A stretch of 10,548 bases of DNA from JAKFWI01 sp035549875 (GCA_035549875.1 DASZPV010000050.1:1-10548); one strand, 5' to 3'; positions 1 through 7,265 are shown, numbered from the stretch's first letter. A program made the numbers and translations. Notes: generated from the sequence alone by a model not told the origin.

Positions 1-1
1 C

Positions 2-193
2 GACAATCCGCGCTCCAAGGGCCGCGCCTATGTCGATAACACCAAGGCGATCGCCGGCCTGGCCGACATGGGCCAGTTCTCGCGCAAGTTCTGGGGGCTG
101 TTCTCCCTGGAACTTTGGCACCAGCAATTCCACGACCGCGCCGGCGAATACCGGCGCTTAGCGAAGGGCGCCGAGAAAACCGCTAACGTGTGA
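2..193 (+). CDS. Asparagine synthetase-like (AsnB family) protein, C-terminal fragment
   Basis: The plus-strand frame beginning at base 2 stays open for 63 codons and ends with TGA at 191-193; the start lies outside the window. The segment FSRKFWGLFSLELWHQQF resembles the conserved end of AsnB-type glutamine-hydrolysing asparagine synthetases, where a Trp-rich helix of the form WxLxxLELW closes the synthetase domain. Family members convert aspartate to asparagine, and in polysaccharide loci some are thought to amidate sugar acids instead. Only the last ~60 residues are visible, so neither the N-terminal Cys2 glutaminase site nor the ATP-binding loop can be checked. The gene converges on the minus-strand operon and overlaps its last gene by 11 bases. 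Being next to a glycan locus is compatible with sugar amidation, but that is inference. Confidence 0.72.
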   Translation, partial: DNPRSKGRAYVDNTKAIAGLADMGQFSRKFWGLFSLELWHQQFHDRAGEYRRLAKGAEKTANV

Positions 194-1715
194 GCCGCCG
201 AAGTTTCGCAAAGAGCGCGGCGATCGGTGAAAAACCAGGCACGGCTTGGTAATCCTGCACTTGCTTCCTGAGGACTTCGATCTCAGCGCCAAGGCTCCTG
301 ATCTCAGCGGAAGACACTTCATTTAGGCGCGCGATCTCAGCGGAATAGACATCGTTGAGGCGTGTAATCTCGGCGGGATAGACTTCGTTGAGGCGTGCGA
401 TCTCCGCAGGATATGCCACGTTGAGGCGCTCTAGCTCTGCGGTGTAGGCGCGCATTTCGCGCTGATACTTATCCATCAAGAACTCATCGCGACGTATCAG
501 CCTCTTGGTCGGTCTTTCGCGCAGCGTAGGATCGTCAGCGGCGGGCGGCGGCGATCCGGCGATGGGCGCGCCCTGCCGGCCGGCGTGCGCGGCAATCTGG
601 CGATCGACCAGCGCCTCGACCCCCTTGGCGAAGGCGCGATAGGTGTATCGGCCTGAGGAAACCAGATCGTGGAAGGCGCGCTCCGCCATAGCTTCCAGCT
701 CATCGAAATTGTCTAACCGGTCCAGCACTGCCTCGAGATTGGAGTAATCCTTTTCGAGCGGAATGTAGTGCCGGTCAGCCTCGACGACGCCGGAATAGGC
801 GCCGCGCAACAGGATCATCGGCGTCTTCAACACCGCTGCCTCGAACAGGCGCGGCGATGCCTGGCCCATGTTCATCGAAGGATCTTCCAAGTCGCCTGCG
901 ACGGCGCGGAATTCCTCATGCGTTGGCCGCCGGCCTTGCGCGGTCATCTCATTGAGGCGCCGCTCCACCGCGCCGTCGAAGTCGAATAGGTTTGAGCCGC
1001 TCTCCACGCCGAGCGTGGTGCGACTGGCGCCGAGAAACCGGAACCAGTCGTCGCCGTACATGCGGCTGGCTTCGTCCCAGGCGATGTCGCAAGCGACGCC
1101 CCGCGCTTCACACGCTGCGCGCACGCGAACGCCGATCTCCACCTTGTCCGCCCCGAGCCGGCCAAAGCGGGGCCCGAGATCGCGGCCACGATAGCTGACC
1201 GTGATTGGACGCTCGCGCAACGGCAGGGCGAAAGCGCCCAGGCGATCTGCATATTCCGGAACGTACCCTGTCAGAACCCTTAGGAACTCGACATTCGCGA
1301 AGCGCTCTGGCGGGTAGATGCGCGGAACGGTCTCCGGCGGCGCGCAGGTGAGCACGGCGCTGAAACCGAGGCGCTCTATCGCCTCGGCGAGCGCGTTTGT
1401 GCGCTCATATTCGTCCTGTACGATCGCGACCTTGGGGCCGGCAAACCGTGAGAGCGCCGCCTCGTAGTGCGGGCTGACGTATCCCTCATAAGGCAGGCGC
1501 GCGCAGTAGGAGTGGATCACTACGTCGAACACGTCGAGGTCGAAATCCATCACTGCGCCGTGCGTCACATGCACGAAGGAAACGTCGCCCTCGAAATGGC
1601 GCGAGAAGCTCAAGAGAAAATCGACAGTGGTCTGAACGTGCGTGCTTGACGCGGAATAGGCAATCAGCACGCGCTTGTTCGGAAACGGGGACCGTGGGCC
1701 GGTCGTTTTTGGCAT
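183..1715 (-). CDS. Glycosyltransferase-like protein with C-terminal 11-residue repeats
   Basis: This 510-residue protein is read from ATG at 1715. An in-frame TTG at 1748 would add 11 residues but lies inside the preceding gene; the ATG sits 14 bases after that gene's stop and has a GGA 6 bases upstream. The N-terminal part (about 14-160) looks like a Rossmann-type domain with QDEY at 100-103, TCAPP at 123-127 and LTGYVP at 148-153. The second half has MYGDDWFRF (219-227), LGVESGS (235-241), SPRLFEA (287-293) and YSGVVEADRHYIPLEKDYSN (307-326). The SPRxFEA region resembles the C-terminal half of GT1/GT4-type glycosyltransferases (Glyco_trans_1_2-like). The protein is clearly paralogous to the one at 4809-6398. 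Residues 427-481 are five 11-residue repeats, and the extreme C-terminus (FSPIAALFAKLRRLTR) is a hydrophobic-plus-basic tail that could touch the inner membrane. It is the last gene of the operon. Sugar donor and acceptor are unknown. Confidence 0.75.
   Translation of the reverse strand: MPKTTGPRSPFPNKRVLIAYSASSTHVQTTVDFLLSFSRHFEGDVSFVHVTHGAVMDFDLDVFDVVIHSYCARLPYEGYVSPHYEAALSRFAGPKVAIVQDEYERTNALAEAIERLGFSAVLTCAPPETVPRIYPPERFANVEFLRVLTGYVPEYADRLGAFALPLRERPITVSYRGRDLGPRFGRLGADKVEIGVRVRAACEARGVACDIAWDEASRMYGDDWFRFLGASRTTLGVESGSNLFDFDGAVERRLNEMTAQGRRPTHEEFRAVAGDLEDPSMNMGQASPRLFEAAVLKTPMILLRGAYSGVVEADRHYIPLEKDYSNLEAVLDRLDNFDELEAMAERAFHDLVSSGRYTYRAFAKGVEALVDRQIAAHAGRQGAPIAGSPPPAADDPTLRERPTKRLIRRDEFLMDKYQREMRAYTAELERLNVAYPAEIARLNEVYPAEITRLNDVYSAEIARLNEVSSAEIRSLGAEIEVLRKQVQDYQAVPGFSPIAALFAKLRRLTR
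273..437 (-). repeat. Five tandem 33-base in-frame repeats encoding 11-residue units
   Basis: The coding strand carries five consecutive 33-base units with no spacers. Each encodes a variant of E-[I/L]-x-R-L-N-x-V-Y-[P/S]-A (residues 427-437, 438-448, 449-459, 460-470 and 471-481 of the glycosyltransferase-like protein); the fifth has decayed. On the plus strand the same periodicity appears as GTTGAGGCG-like words beginning at 321, 354, 387 and 420, exactly 33 bases apart. An 11-residue period matches a hendecad, three helical turns, as seen in some coiled coils and in amphipathic membrane-binding helices. The proline in the first units is unusual for an uninterrupted coiled coil. The near-identity of units suggests recent expansion by slippage or unequal recombination. 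Confidence 0.9.
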
Positions 1716-1729
1716 GGTGTTTCCGTTGC

Positions 1730-2569
1730 CTACGTCGCTTCGCCCCAAGTCATCGCATCATACCACGACATGCCCAATTCCAGCTCAGCCATCAAGGCGT
1801 CGTACTGCGCTTTGGCGTCGACGACGATAACCGGCGTGTTCTCGATGCGTCCTTCGCGAAGGATGCCGTATTTGTGGTTCAGGAACCGACAGAACTTCGT
1901 TACCACGAGCGGCCCCCACCGTATCGCGTGAACATAAGCCTCTACGTCGAGATTTCGTCCCGTGGTGTCGGTGAGGTAGAAAGTGTGCGGTCGGCCAAAG
2001 AACACTGGCCGCGGATAGTCCTGCTTCAATACGTATTCCGGCATGTGGATGAAGGAATTGGAGTCTAGACTGGCCCCGATGTAGGCGATCTTGCCCCCGC
2101 GGCGCATGAACTCCCACCAGGGCGAGCCTTTGTCCATCGAATAGGCGAGCGAGTGGTGGGCATCGAGCGTGGCAAGGAAATCACGCGGCCCGCTGGCAGT
2201 AACGTTGTAGATCGGGCCGCTGCTGCGCCGCACGCCGTCTGTCTCCAGAAACGCGCTGCAGAGAAAGCCGCGATTGGTCGGCGCGGTGCGAAGGTCGAAG
2301 CGGGTTTTGCGGAATGCGTCTAGCTGATAATCCCCCGCATATTCCGTGGGCATCATCAACACGCCATCCGCGCCGACATGACCGCGCAGCGCCCGGATCA
2401 GGTCGCGCGCATATTGCCGGCTGGCCTGCGGCGGCGCGGCTTTGACCGAGCCGCGATAGAGTTGACGGAAGGCCGTGTGCGTGAACAGCGAGGTCCCCGC
2501 GGGGATTCCGAGCCCATCGAGGCACTCGATGAGCGCCTCCGGGGCGATTGGGTAGATATCGCTGCTCAT
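1730..2569 (-). CDS. AAC(3)-family N-acyltransferase, probably acting on an amino sugar
   Basis: The 279 residues follow the plan of the aminoglycoside 3-N-acetyltransferase family (Antibiotic_NAT), whose members move an acetyl group from acetyl-CoA to an amine. Visible family features are DGVLMMPTEY (68-77), a TNRGFLCSAFLETDGVRRS segment (98-116), the GSP turn at 148-150, GGKIAYIGASLDSNSFIHMPEY (in two parts, 158-168 and 169-179) and the H-x-x-E pair H175/E178 corresponding to the usual HxxE near the active site. The HP-containing stretch normally following the RS motif reads SSGPIYN, so one commonly conserved histidine appears to be missing. The start ATG overlaps the stop of the preceding deacetylase-like gene as ATGA, implying translational coupling. 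In a polysaccharide operon the likely substrate is an amino sugar or glycan rather than an antibiotic; the acyl donor is not determinable. Confidence 0.82.
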   Translation of the reverse strand: MSSDIYPIAPEALIECLDGLGIPAGTSLFTHTAFRQLYRGSVKAAPPQASRQYARDLIRALRGHVGADGVLMMPTEYAGDYQLDAFRKTRFDLRTAPTNRGFLCSAFLETDGVRRSSGPIYNVTASGPRDFLATLDAHHSLAYSMDKGSPWWEFMRRGGKIAYIGASLDSNSFIHMPEYVLKQDYPRPVFFGRPHTFYLTDTTGRNLDVEAYVHAIRWGPLVVTKFCRFLNHKYGILREGRIENTPVIVVDAKAQYDALMAELELGMSWYDAMTWGEAT

Positions 2570-4779
2570 GCTTGGCTTTCGGAGACGGGTGCTATCGTCA
2601 ACTTCTCGTCAGCGGCGAGATCGCGGGCGAACAGGTAGGCGCCGCCGCGTTCTACGCCCGCCGCTAGCACGCCGTTGATGACTGCCGCCTTCGTGTCGAG
2701 CGCGAAAGTGAGGCCGGCGAGCGGTGCGCCGGACATGTTCTCGATGACGACGCCGCCCGATTGGGGAGACGGGGAGACCGACACCTGCTCATATTGCTCC
2801 AGCCGCCCGAGCAGCGAACGCAGGGTCGTGTTCCAGAGCAGACCCCGCTGGTCGAGTTCGGCCATATGCGCCAGCAGCGCGTCGAATTCCTCGCCGATCC
2901 TGATCGAGCCGTCCTCAGCCTCGCGCCAAGCAAGGTTCGCATCGCCGCAGAAAGTCGGATAGGTGTGGGCGAGCGCCACGCCCCAATCGTCGATCAACGA
3001 ATTCAGCTGCGCAAGCGCATAGCGCGCGGAATCCTTTCGCGGGAACCAGGATTCCCACGTCGGGAAGGAGATGAACGCACCGTTCCGATGTGTGGCTATG
3101 GCGTTGGGGTTGCCGAGCGTGGGGTGACGCCAATACAGCGGATTGGAAACCGCTTCGTTCCAATGCCAGTGATTGAGTACTTCCATATGCGGGCGCGCTT
3201 CGGTTAGCGGCTCATACTCGTAAAACGGGTTCCAGAAATAGCGCACGCCGGCCTTGCGCCAGAGGTCATGGCTGTAACTGACCTGGCCGCGGCAGCAGAA
3301 GGATTCCGCGCAGCCGCGTTTTTCTCCGCTGGGGTGATACCAGAAATGGTCAATCCACGAGACCGATCCGAACTTGTCGCCCATGTGGGCGAGCGCTTCT
3401 TCGACGGCGTCGTGCGCTGAGGTATTGGGCTGGACGCAATGCAGGCAGATTTCGTGGCCAGCGTCCCGCAACTCCTCCAGAAAAACGGGCATGCCGGGCG
3501 AGGTGCAAAGCGACGCCTGCGGGCCGGTGAAGAGTGGCGAATGGCCATCATTCGCCACTCCATCGGGATTGTCGAAGAACACGCTCTTGGTGACCGGTAT
3601 GCCGTGCCTGACGAATCCGCCCGTCGCATCAATCGCTTTTTCGATGCGCTCGTCGCCGAAGTAGACCGCGCGGTGAACACGCAGGTCAGTATAGCAAGCG
3701 TGTTCGGTCCACACGTGGGTGGCGAGGCGACAGTTCGGCGCAATCATCAGCCGCGGCGTATCGGGCGGAGCATAGCCGATGCTGATGCTGAATTTCGTTT
3801 CCAACGCGCTTGCCGCCGTGAGGCGGACGGCGGAGGCGTCGCGGTAGCTGGTGTCATGCTCGTCTACCATCATCGGATGGTCGTCAGCCTTGTCGAGATT
3901 TACGAACAAGCGATTGGACTTCGGCTCGACCTCTATCGAGGAAACGGCCGGCGTGTGATACAACCACACGCTTTCTTCTCCCGCACCGAAGCGTACGCCC
4001 TGCTTGTCCAGCCAATAGCGCGCGCGGGGAAACAAGCGAGTTGACTTGCGGTTTTTAAGGAAGAGCTGGGCCAGCCTCGGACCCACCTCGAACACGACCA
4101 CCTGCTGAAAAAGTTCGACGTCGAAACCGCGATTGGTCACTGTCCGACACGAAAATTCCACCGCGGGCGTGTCGGGCCGCAGGTGCAACTCAATGTCACA
4201 GAACACTTCCTTGCCTGTTGCGCGCAAGGAGACCTGCAGCGCGCCTCCTGCAAGTGGTTGCACCTGCACCAACGCTGGCGCCGCGACTTCGATCTCGCGC
4301 GGGCCGATCCGCATATCCGTCATCACACGGATCGCATGTAAAAGTGGCCGATTTGCACCCGGTGAGAAGAAGGCCAGTTCGCCTCGCGCCGTAATTTCCG
4401 CGCGGTGCCAGGCGTTCTCAAACAGAACGCGCGGCTGGCTGGCGGGGAAGGGCCGGTGCGCCATCGGATCGGGAATCACGTCGGGCCGGGGCGGAGGCCT
4501 TATGGGATAAACGACGCGTGGCGGTTCAGGCGGACTCGGTGGAGGGATTTCATGGTGCCCGTAAACGGGCTCGGGTTCATGCTCGGGCGGCGCCATCGTG
4601 ATTGCTAGCGGCTCCGCGATGGGTGGCGCGATCTCTTCTACGACGGTCGGGACAAGTCGCAGCGGCGGTTCATGCGCGTGCGCCAGGCCAATGCGCACGC
4701 GGCGGCCCCACCGCGCGCTTAGGTGGCGCTCCAGGGCGTGCTTGCCACGGCGGAGCACAGATTTAACGAAGGCCCGCAC
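2566..4779 (-). CDS. Large polysaccharide deacetylase-like protein with proline-rich N-terminus
   Basis: This protein has 737 residues. It starts with GTG at 4779, preceded by AAGGGA six bases upstream; no early ATG is available. Residues 1-37 are basic and have no recognisable signal peptide. Residues 38-110 are a Pro/Glu-rich linker. Residues 117-340 look like a beta-sandwich rich in short strands. Residues about 350-660 look like a deacetylase-type barrel: WTEHACYTDLRVHRAVYFG (357-375), VFFDNPDG (400-407), GHEICLHC (441-448), DHFWYHP (477-483) and HTYPTF (605-610). GHEICLH resembles the GHEIGxH signature of NodB/CE4 polysaccharide deacetylases, which remove N- or O-acetyl groups from glycans with a divalent metal. 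The canonical HxxxH pair is not clearly present, so catalytic activity is uncertain. Residues 665-737 form a small beta-rich end. Its stop overlaps the start of the N-acyltransferase gene. A glycoside hydrolase-like barrel is an alternative. Confidence 0.6.
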   Translation of the reverse strand: MRAFVKSVLRRGKHALERHLSARWGRRVRIGLAHAHEPPLRLVPTVVEEIAPPIAEPLAITMAPPEHEPEPVYGHHEIPPPSPPEPPRVVYPIRPPPRPDVIPDPMAHRPFPASQPRVLFENAWHRAEITARGELAFFSPGANRPLLHAIRVMTDMRIGPREIEVAAPALVQVQPLAGGALQVSLRATGKEVFCDIELHLRPDTPAVEFSCRTVTNRGFDVELFQQVVVFEVGPRLAQLFLKNRKSTRLFPRARYWLDKQGVRFGAGEESVWLYHTPAVSSIEVEPKSNRLFVNLDKADDHPMMVDEHDTSYRDASAVRLTAASALETKFSISIGYAPPDTPRLMIAPNCRLATHVWTEHACYTDLRVHRAVYFGDERIEKAIDATGGFVRHGIPVTKSVFFDNPDGVANDGHSPLFTGPQASLCTSPGMPVFLEELRDAGHEICLHCVQPNTSAHDAVEEALAHMGDKFGSVSWIDHFWYHPSGEKRGCAESFCCRGQVSYSHDLWRKAGVRYFWNPFYEYEPLTEARPHMEVLNHWHWNEAVSNPLYWRHPTLGNPNAIATHRNGAFISFPTWESWFPRKDSARYALAQLNSLIDDWGVALAHTYPTFCGDANLAWREAEDGSIRIGEEFDALLAHMAELDQRGLLWNTTLRSLLGRLEQYEQVSVSPSPQSGGVVIENMSGAPLAGLTFALDTKAAVINGVLAAGVERGGAYLFARDLAADEKLTIAPVSESQA

Positions 4780-4785
4780 TCCCGA

Positions 4786-4791
4786 TCCCTT
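4786..4791 (-). promoter_or_regulatory. Ribosome binding site supporting a GTG start
   Basis: The minus strand reads AAGGGA, then six bases, then GTG at 4779. This is a good Shine-Dalgarno match at normal spacing. It decides the non-ATG start of the deacetylase-like gene in the 29-base gap after the glycosyltransferase-like gene. Confidence 0.7.
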
Positions 4792-4808
4792 GCCTCGCCC
4801 CGGAGGCG

Positions 4809-6398
4809 TCAGCTCTCATGAAAAAGTTCGAACCGCACTCGTAGCCGTCGCCGGAACACGACGCTAGCGGTCGCGCCGCCGAGCCAAAGTAGGATTCTCG
4901 CCAAAGGATTGCGCGGAGCAACTTCTTCGCTCGGCAAGTTAGGATCGAGAACGAACTCTGGCTGCGCCGGAAGGGGGGCAGACCCGCTCTCGAGAGCATA
5001 CTCAGGCGCGCGCTCCGACGTGGCTGCGAGGGCAGAATCCGGCGCGTGCTCCGCTGTGGCTGGTGGGGGCGGCTCGGGTTCAGGTTCACGGACCGTCTCC
5101 AGCGCGAGCGCGACCGCAACAGGCGACGCCGCGGCTGCGCCGTTCGCCAACCGTTGGGCGTTGTAGTTCGTGAGGGGTCGCGGCGGGCGTACGGGACCGA
5201 ATGTGCTCAAATAGCCGCGCCAAGCCTCGCGCGACGCTGGCGCGCTGCGAACGGGCTTGCGTACATGCACGCCCTTCGGGGCGGTGATCGCAGGACGGCG
5301 CACGCGCCTTTCCCATTCTTGCTCGATCAGGCTGTCGATATCCGCGGCGAACGTCGCGTAAGACCAGGCGCCGGACTGGATGATGTCTTCATAAGCGCGG
5401 TCGGCGATCGCCTGCATGTGCGCCGCATCGGCAATCTGCTTGGCGACATCCTTGAAATTGGAGAAGTCCTTCTCCAGCACAATGTAATGACGGCCCGGTT
5501 CCAGCACGCCTGAATATTCTCCGGGAAACGCGACCAGCACGTTGCGCAGATATATTGCCTCGAACGCGCGCGGGGAGATCGTGTTGATCACGACATTGCC
5601 TTCATAGGGTGCGAGCAGGCGCTGGTGAATTTCATCGAAACTCGCTTTCGGTTGGTCCGCGAGGCTCGCTTTAACCGCACGATCGATATCGCCGGTAAAA
5701 TCCATGATGCTCGCCCCGCTCTCGGTGCCGAGGGAGGCGCGCGCCGAAGCAATGAAATGATACCAGTCGTCCGCGTAGATGCGGTCTTCTTCGCGGGAAG
5801 AAATATCACAGCGCAGGCTCGTTCTTTTTGCATGCGCCGAGAACGTTTGGGCGATCTGAAATTTTTCCTGCGCTAGCTTGCCGAGTGCGAACGGTACTTC
5901 CCGTGTGCGGTAAACCACGTCGAGCGGCCGTTCGGCCATGGGCGTTACGACGTTTTCGTCGAACGAGATCGGCACATAGCCGGTCAAGGTCGGTTCGATG
6001 CGCACGCCGCGGCGGAGCAGTTCGCCATAGGTGGCCTCGATATTGCGCGGCGGCACGCAGGTGAATAGCAGATCGATTCCGAGCCGCTCCATCATGTCGA
6101 TCGCATTGAACACTTCGCGGTATTCATCCTGGATGAACATCGCCTTCAGGCCGCGGAAGGCGGCGATGCGATCATGGTAGAAGGGCGGCAAATAGGATTC
6201 GCTCCAGATCATCAGCGAATAGTGCAGGATAATGACGTCGAACTCCGAGAGCGGCGGGCACCAGTCGCGCTCCTCCACCGGGCTATGCACGAACACGTCA
6301 TGGGCCGAAAGTTCGGCCAGCGCCCATTCGTGGTCGTGCGACGTACCTGCGTGACCAGGCCGTACGTGCGACAGGAGCAGGATGCGCAGCTTCGCCAT
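4809..6398 (-). CDS. Glycosyltransferase-like protein with proline-rich C-terminal extension and basic tail
   Basis: This 529-residue protein starts with ATG at 6398, 8 bases after the methyltransferase stop; the Shine-Dalgarno is weak (TAGG overlapping that stop). Residues 1-360 are collinear with the protein at 183-1715. Shared motifs are QDEY (90-93), TCVPP (113-117), LTGYVP (138-143), IYADDWYHF (207-215), LGTESGAS (223-230), SPRAFEA (275-281) and YSGVLEPGRHYIVLEKDFSN (295-314). The SPRxFEA block resembles the nucleotide-sugar side of GT1/GT4-type glycosyltransferases, so a cytoplasmic GT-B fold acting on a lipid-linked glycan is likely; donor and linkage are unknown. Residues about 420-495 are a Pro/Glu/Ala-rich linker with two loose AExAPxxAL-type repeats. 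Residues 499-529 combine a short hydrophobic stretch (ARILLWLGGATASVVF) with an RRRLRVRF tail, a plausible peripheral membrane anchor. Paralogy is strong; catalytic function is inferred. Confidence 0.75.
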   Translation of the reverse strand: MAKLRILLLSHVRPGHAGTSHDHEWALAELSAHDVFVHSPVEERDWCPPLSEFDVIILHYSLMIWSESYLPPFYHDRIAAFRGLKAMFIQDEYREVFNAIDMMERLGIDLLFTCVPPRNIEATYGELLRRGVRIEPTLTGYVPISFDENVVTPMAERPLDVVYRTREVPFALGKLAQEKFQIAQTFSAHAKRTSLRCDISSREEDRIYADDWYHFIASARASLGTESGASIMDFTGDIDRAVKASLADQPKASFDEIHQRLLAPYEGNVVINTISPRAFEAIYLRNVLVAFPGEYSGVLEPGRHYIVLEKDFSNFKDVAKQIADAAHMQAIADRAYEDIIQSGAWSYATFAADIDSLIEQEWERRVRRPAITAPKGVHVRKPVRSAPASREAWRGYLSTFGPVRPPRPLTNYNAQRLANGAAAASPVAVALALETVREPEPEPPPPATAEHAPDSALAATSERAPEYALESGSAPLPAQPEFVLDPNLPSEEVAPRNPLARILLWLGGATASVVFRRRLRVRFELFHES

Positions 6399-6406
6399 CG
6401 CCGCGC

Positions 6407-7246
6407 CTACGTCTCAGCCGTCGCGTAAAGGTCAAGACCCCAAATCTGCGGCCACATCGTCTCGAGCCATTCCTCGCGAGGGCGGTCCTTGTGAAAGCCA
6501 GCCTGGTCAATATTTTCGAGCTTTGTCGAAGAGGAACGAAAGCCGGCGTCGCGGAACAGGCGCCGCAGCGAGGTTTGCGAAATCCAGTCGGTGTGCGGCG
6601 CGGCGTTGCCTTCAAGGTCGGTATCGTAGGCGGCGCGATGCGCGGCTTTGGCGCCGGCGACGACGCCGCGATAGCCCATAAGCTCACGCAGGAGGTAATG
6701 CCGCGTTTCTGCCTTGGCCTGGCCCCACTGGCGGTAGGAGTAAGCGTAATAGACCATCATCGTCAGGCGACCGCCCGGCTTTAGCAGCCTTCGGCATTGG
6801 GCGATCGCGCCTTTCAGATCACCCGTATGGTGCAGGCATCCGATCGCGATGACGGCGTCGAAGCTCGCGGGGGGAAACGGCGGGTTGAGGATGCTCGCGC
6901 ACGTGGCGTCGCCGGGCAGTTTCGCCTGGCGCAGCCGATGACGCATCATCTCCACCGGCCCGTCCGCGATATCAAGGCCCATGTAATCGGCGCCGGCTTG
7001 AGCCAGCCGCTGGCCCACGGAGCCGTAGCCGAGGCCCACTTCGAGCACGCGTTTTCCGGCAAGCTCATTCGAGCGCACGTGATCTTCGAGATAGGGGTAG
7101 AGTTTGAAAAACCATTCGTCGAACCGGCCGAGAGAGGCGGGGCTGTCGTCGGTGACGCCGATCGAGTTCGCGAACGTGGTGCCGCACAACGTGTTCCAGA
7201 ACGCGTTGTTCGCCGTGTCGATATGGTCCTGAACGTCCGCCGTCAT
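6407..7246 (-). CDS. Class I SAM-dependent methyltransferase
   Basis: The 279 residues show a standard SAM-binding Rossmann core: motif I VLEVGLGYGS at 67-76, the acidic strand end YMGLDIADG after it, then FDAVIAIGCLHHTGD as the motif IV region and LLKPGGRLTMMVYY as the late strand typical of Methyltransf_11/25-type enzymes. The N-terminal segment with AFWNTLCGTTFANSIG resembles small-molecule or glycan methyltransferases rather than DNA or rRNA enzymes. The ATG at 7246 has AAAGGGG four bases upstream. The gene lies between the exporter genes and the glycosyltransferase-like gene, and its stop is 8 bases from the next start. By position it probably O- or N-methylates a sugar of the exported glycan, possibly the non-reducing end, but the acceptor is not visible in the sequence. 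Confidence 0.85.
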   Translation of the reverse strand: MTADVQDHIDTANNAFWNTLCGTTFANSIGVTDDSPASLGRFDEWFFKLYPYLEDHVRSNELAGKRVLEVGLGYGSVGQRLAQAGADYMGLDIADGPVEMMRHRLRQAKLPGDATCASILNPPFPPASFDAVIAIGCLHHTGDLKGAIAQCRRLLKPGGRLTMMVYYAYSYRQWGQAKAETRHYLLRELMGYRGVVAGAKAAHRAAYDTDLEGNAAPHTDWISQTSLRRLFRDAGFRSSSTKLENIDQAGFHKDRPREEWLETMWPQIWGLDLYATAET

Positions 7247-7250
7247 GGCG

Positions 7251-7257
7251 CCCCTTT
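7251..7257 (-). promoter_or_regulatory. Strong ribosome binding site for the methyltransferase
   Basis: The minus strand reads AAAGGGG, then four bases, then ATG at 7246. It is the strongest Shine-Dalgarno match in the operon and lies in the 19-base gap after the permease stop (TAA at 7268-7266), so this gene probably starts translation independently of the permease. Confidence 0.65.
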
Positions 7258-7265
7258 GCCTGCGG

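Noticed and set aside
288..452. CRISPR-like periodic repeat
   Set aside because: The 33-base units are contiguous with no spacers, remain in frame, and encode a regular 11-residue protein repeat.
1716..1748. TTG start giving an 11-residue longer glycosyltransferase-like protein
   Set aside because: It would overlap the preceding gene by 19 bases, has no better ribosome site, and the ATG at 1715 leads directly into the conserved domain.
1646..2068. Plus-strand open frame of 140 residues across the junction of two minus-strand genes
   Set aside because: It is antisense to the end of the N-acyltransferase and the start of the glycosyltransferase-like gene, both with strong family motifs.
1730..2569. 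Aminoglycoside resistance gene
   Set aside because: Family membership is clear, but the gene is embedded in a glycan operon and lacks a histidine motif usual in resistance enzymes; there is no mobile element nearby.
3439..4044. Plus-strand open frame of 201 residues
   Set aside because: It lies wholly opposite the deacetylase-like gene, has no recognisable domain, and is the kind of antisense frame expected in GC-rich coding DNA.
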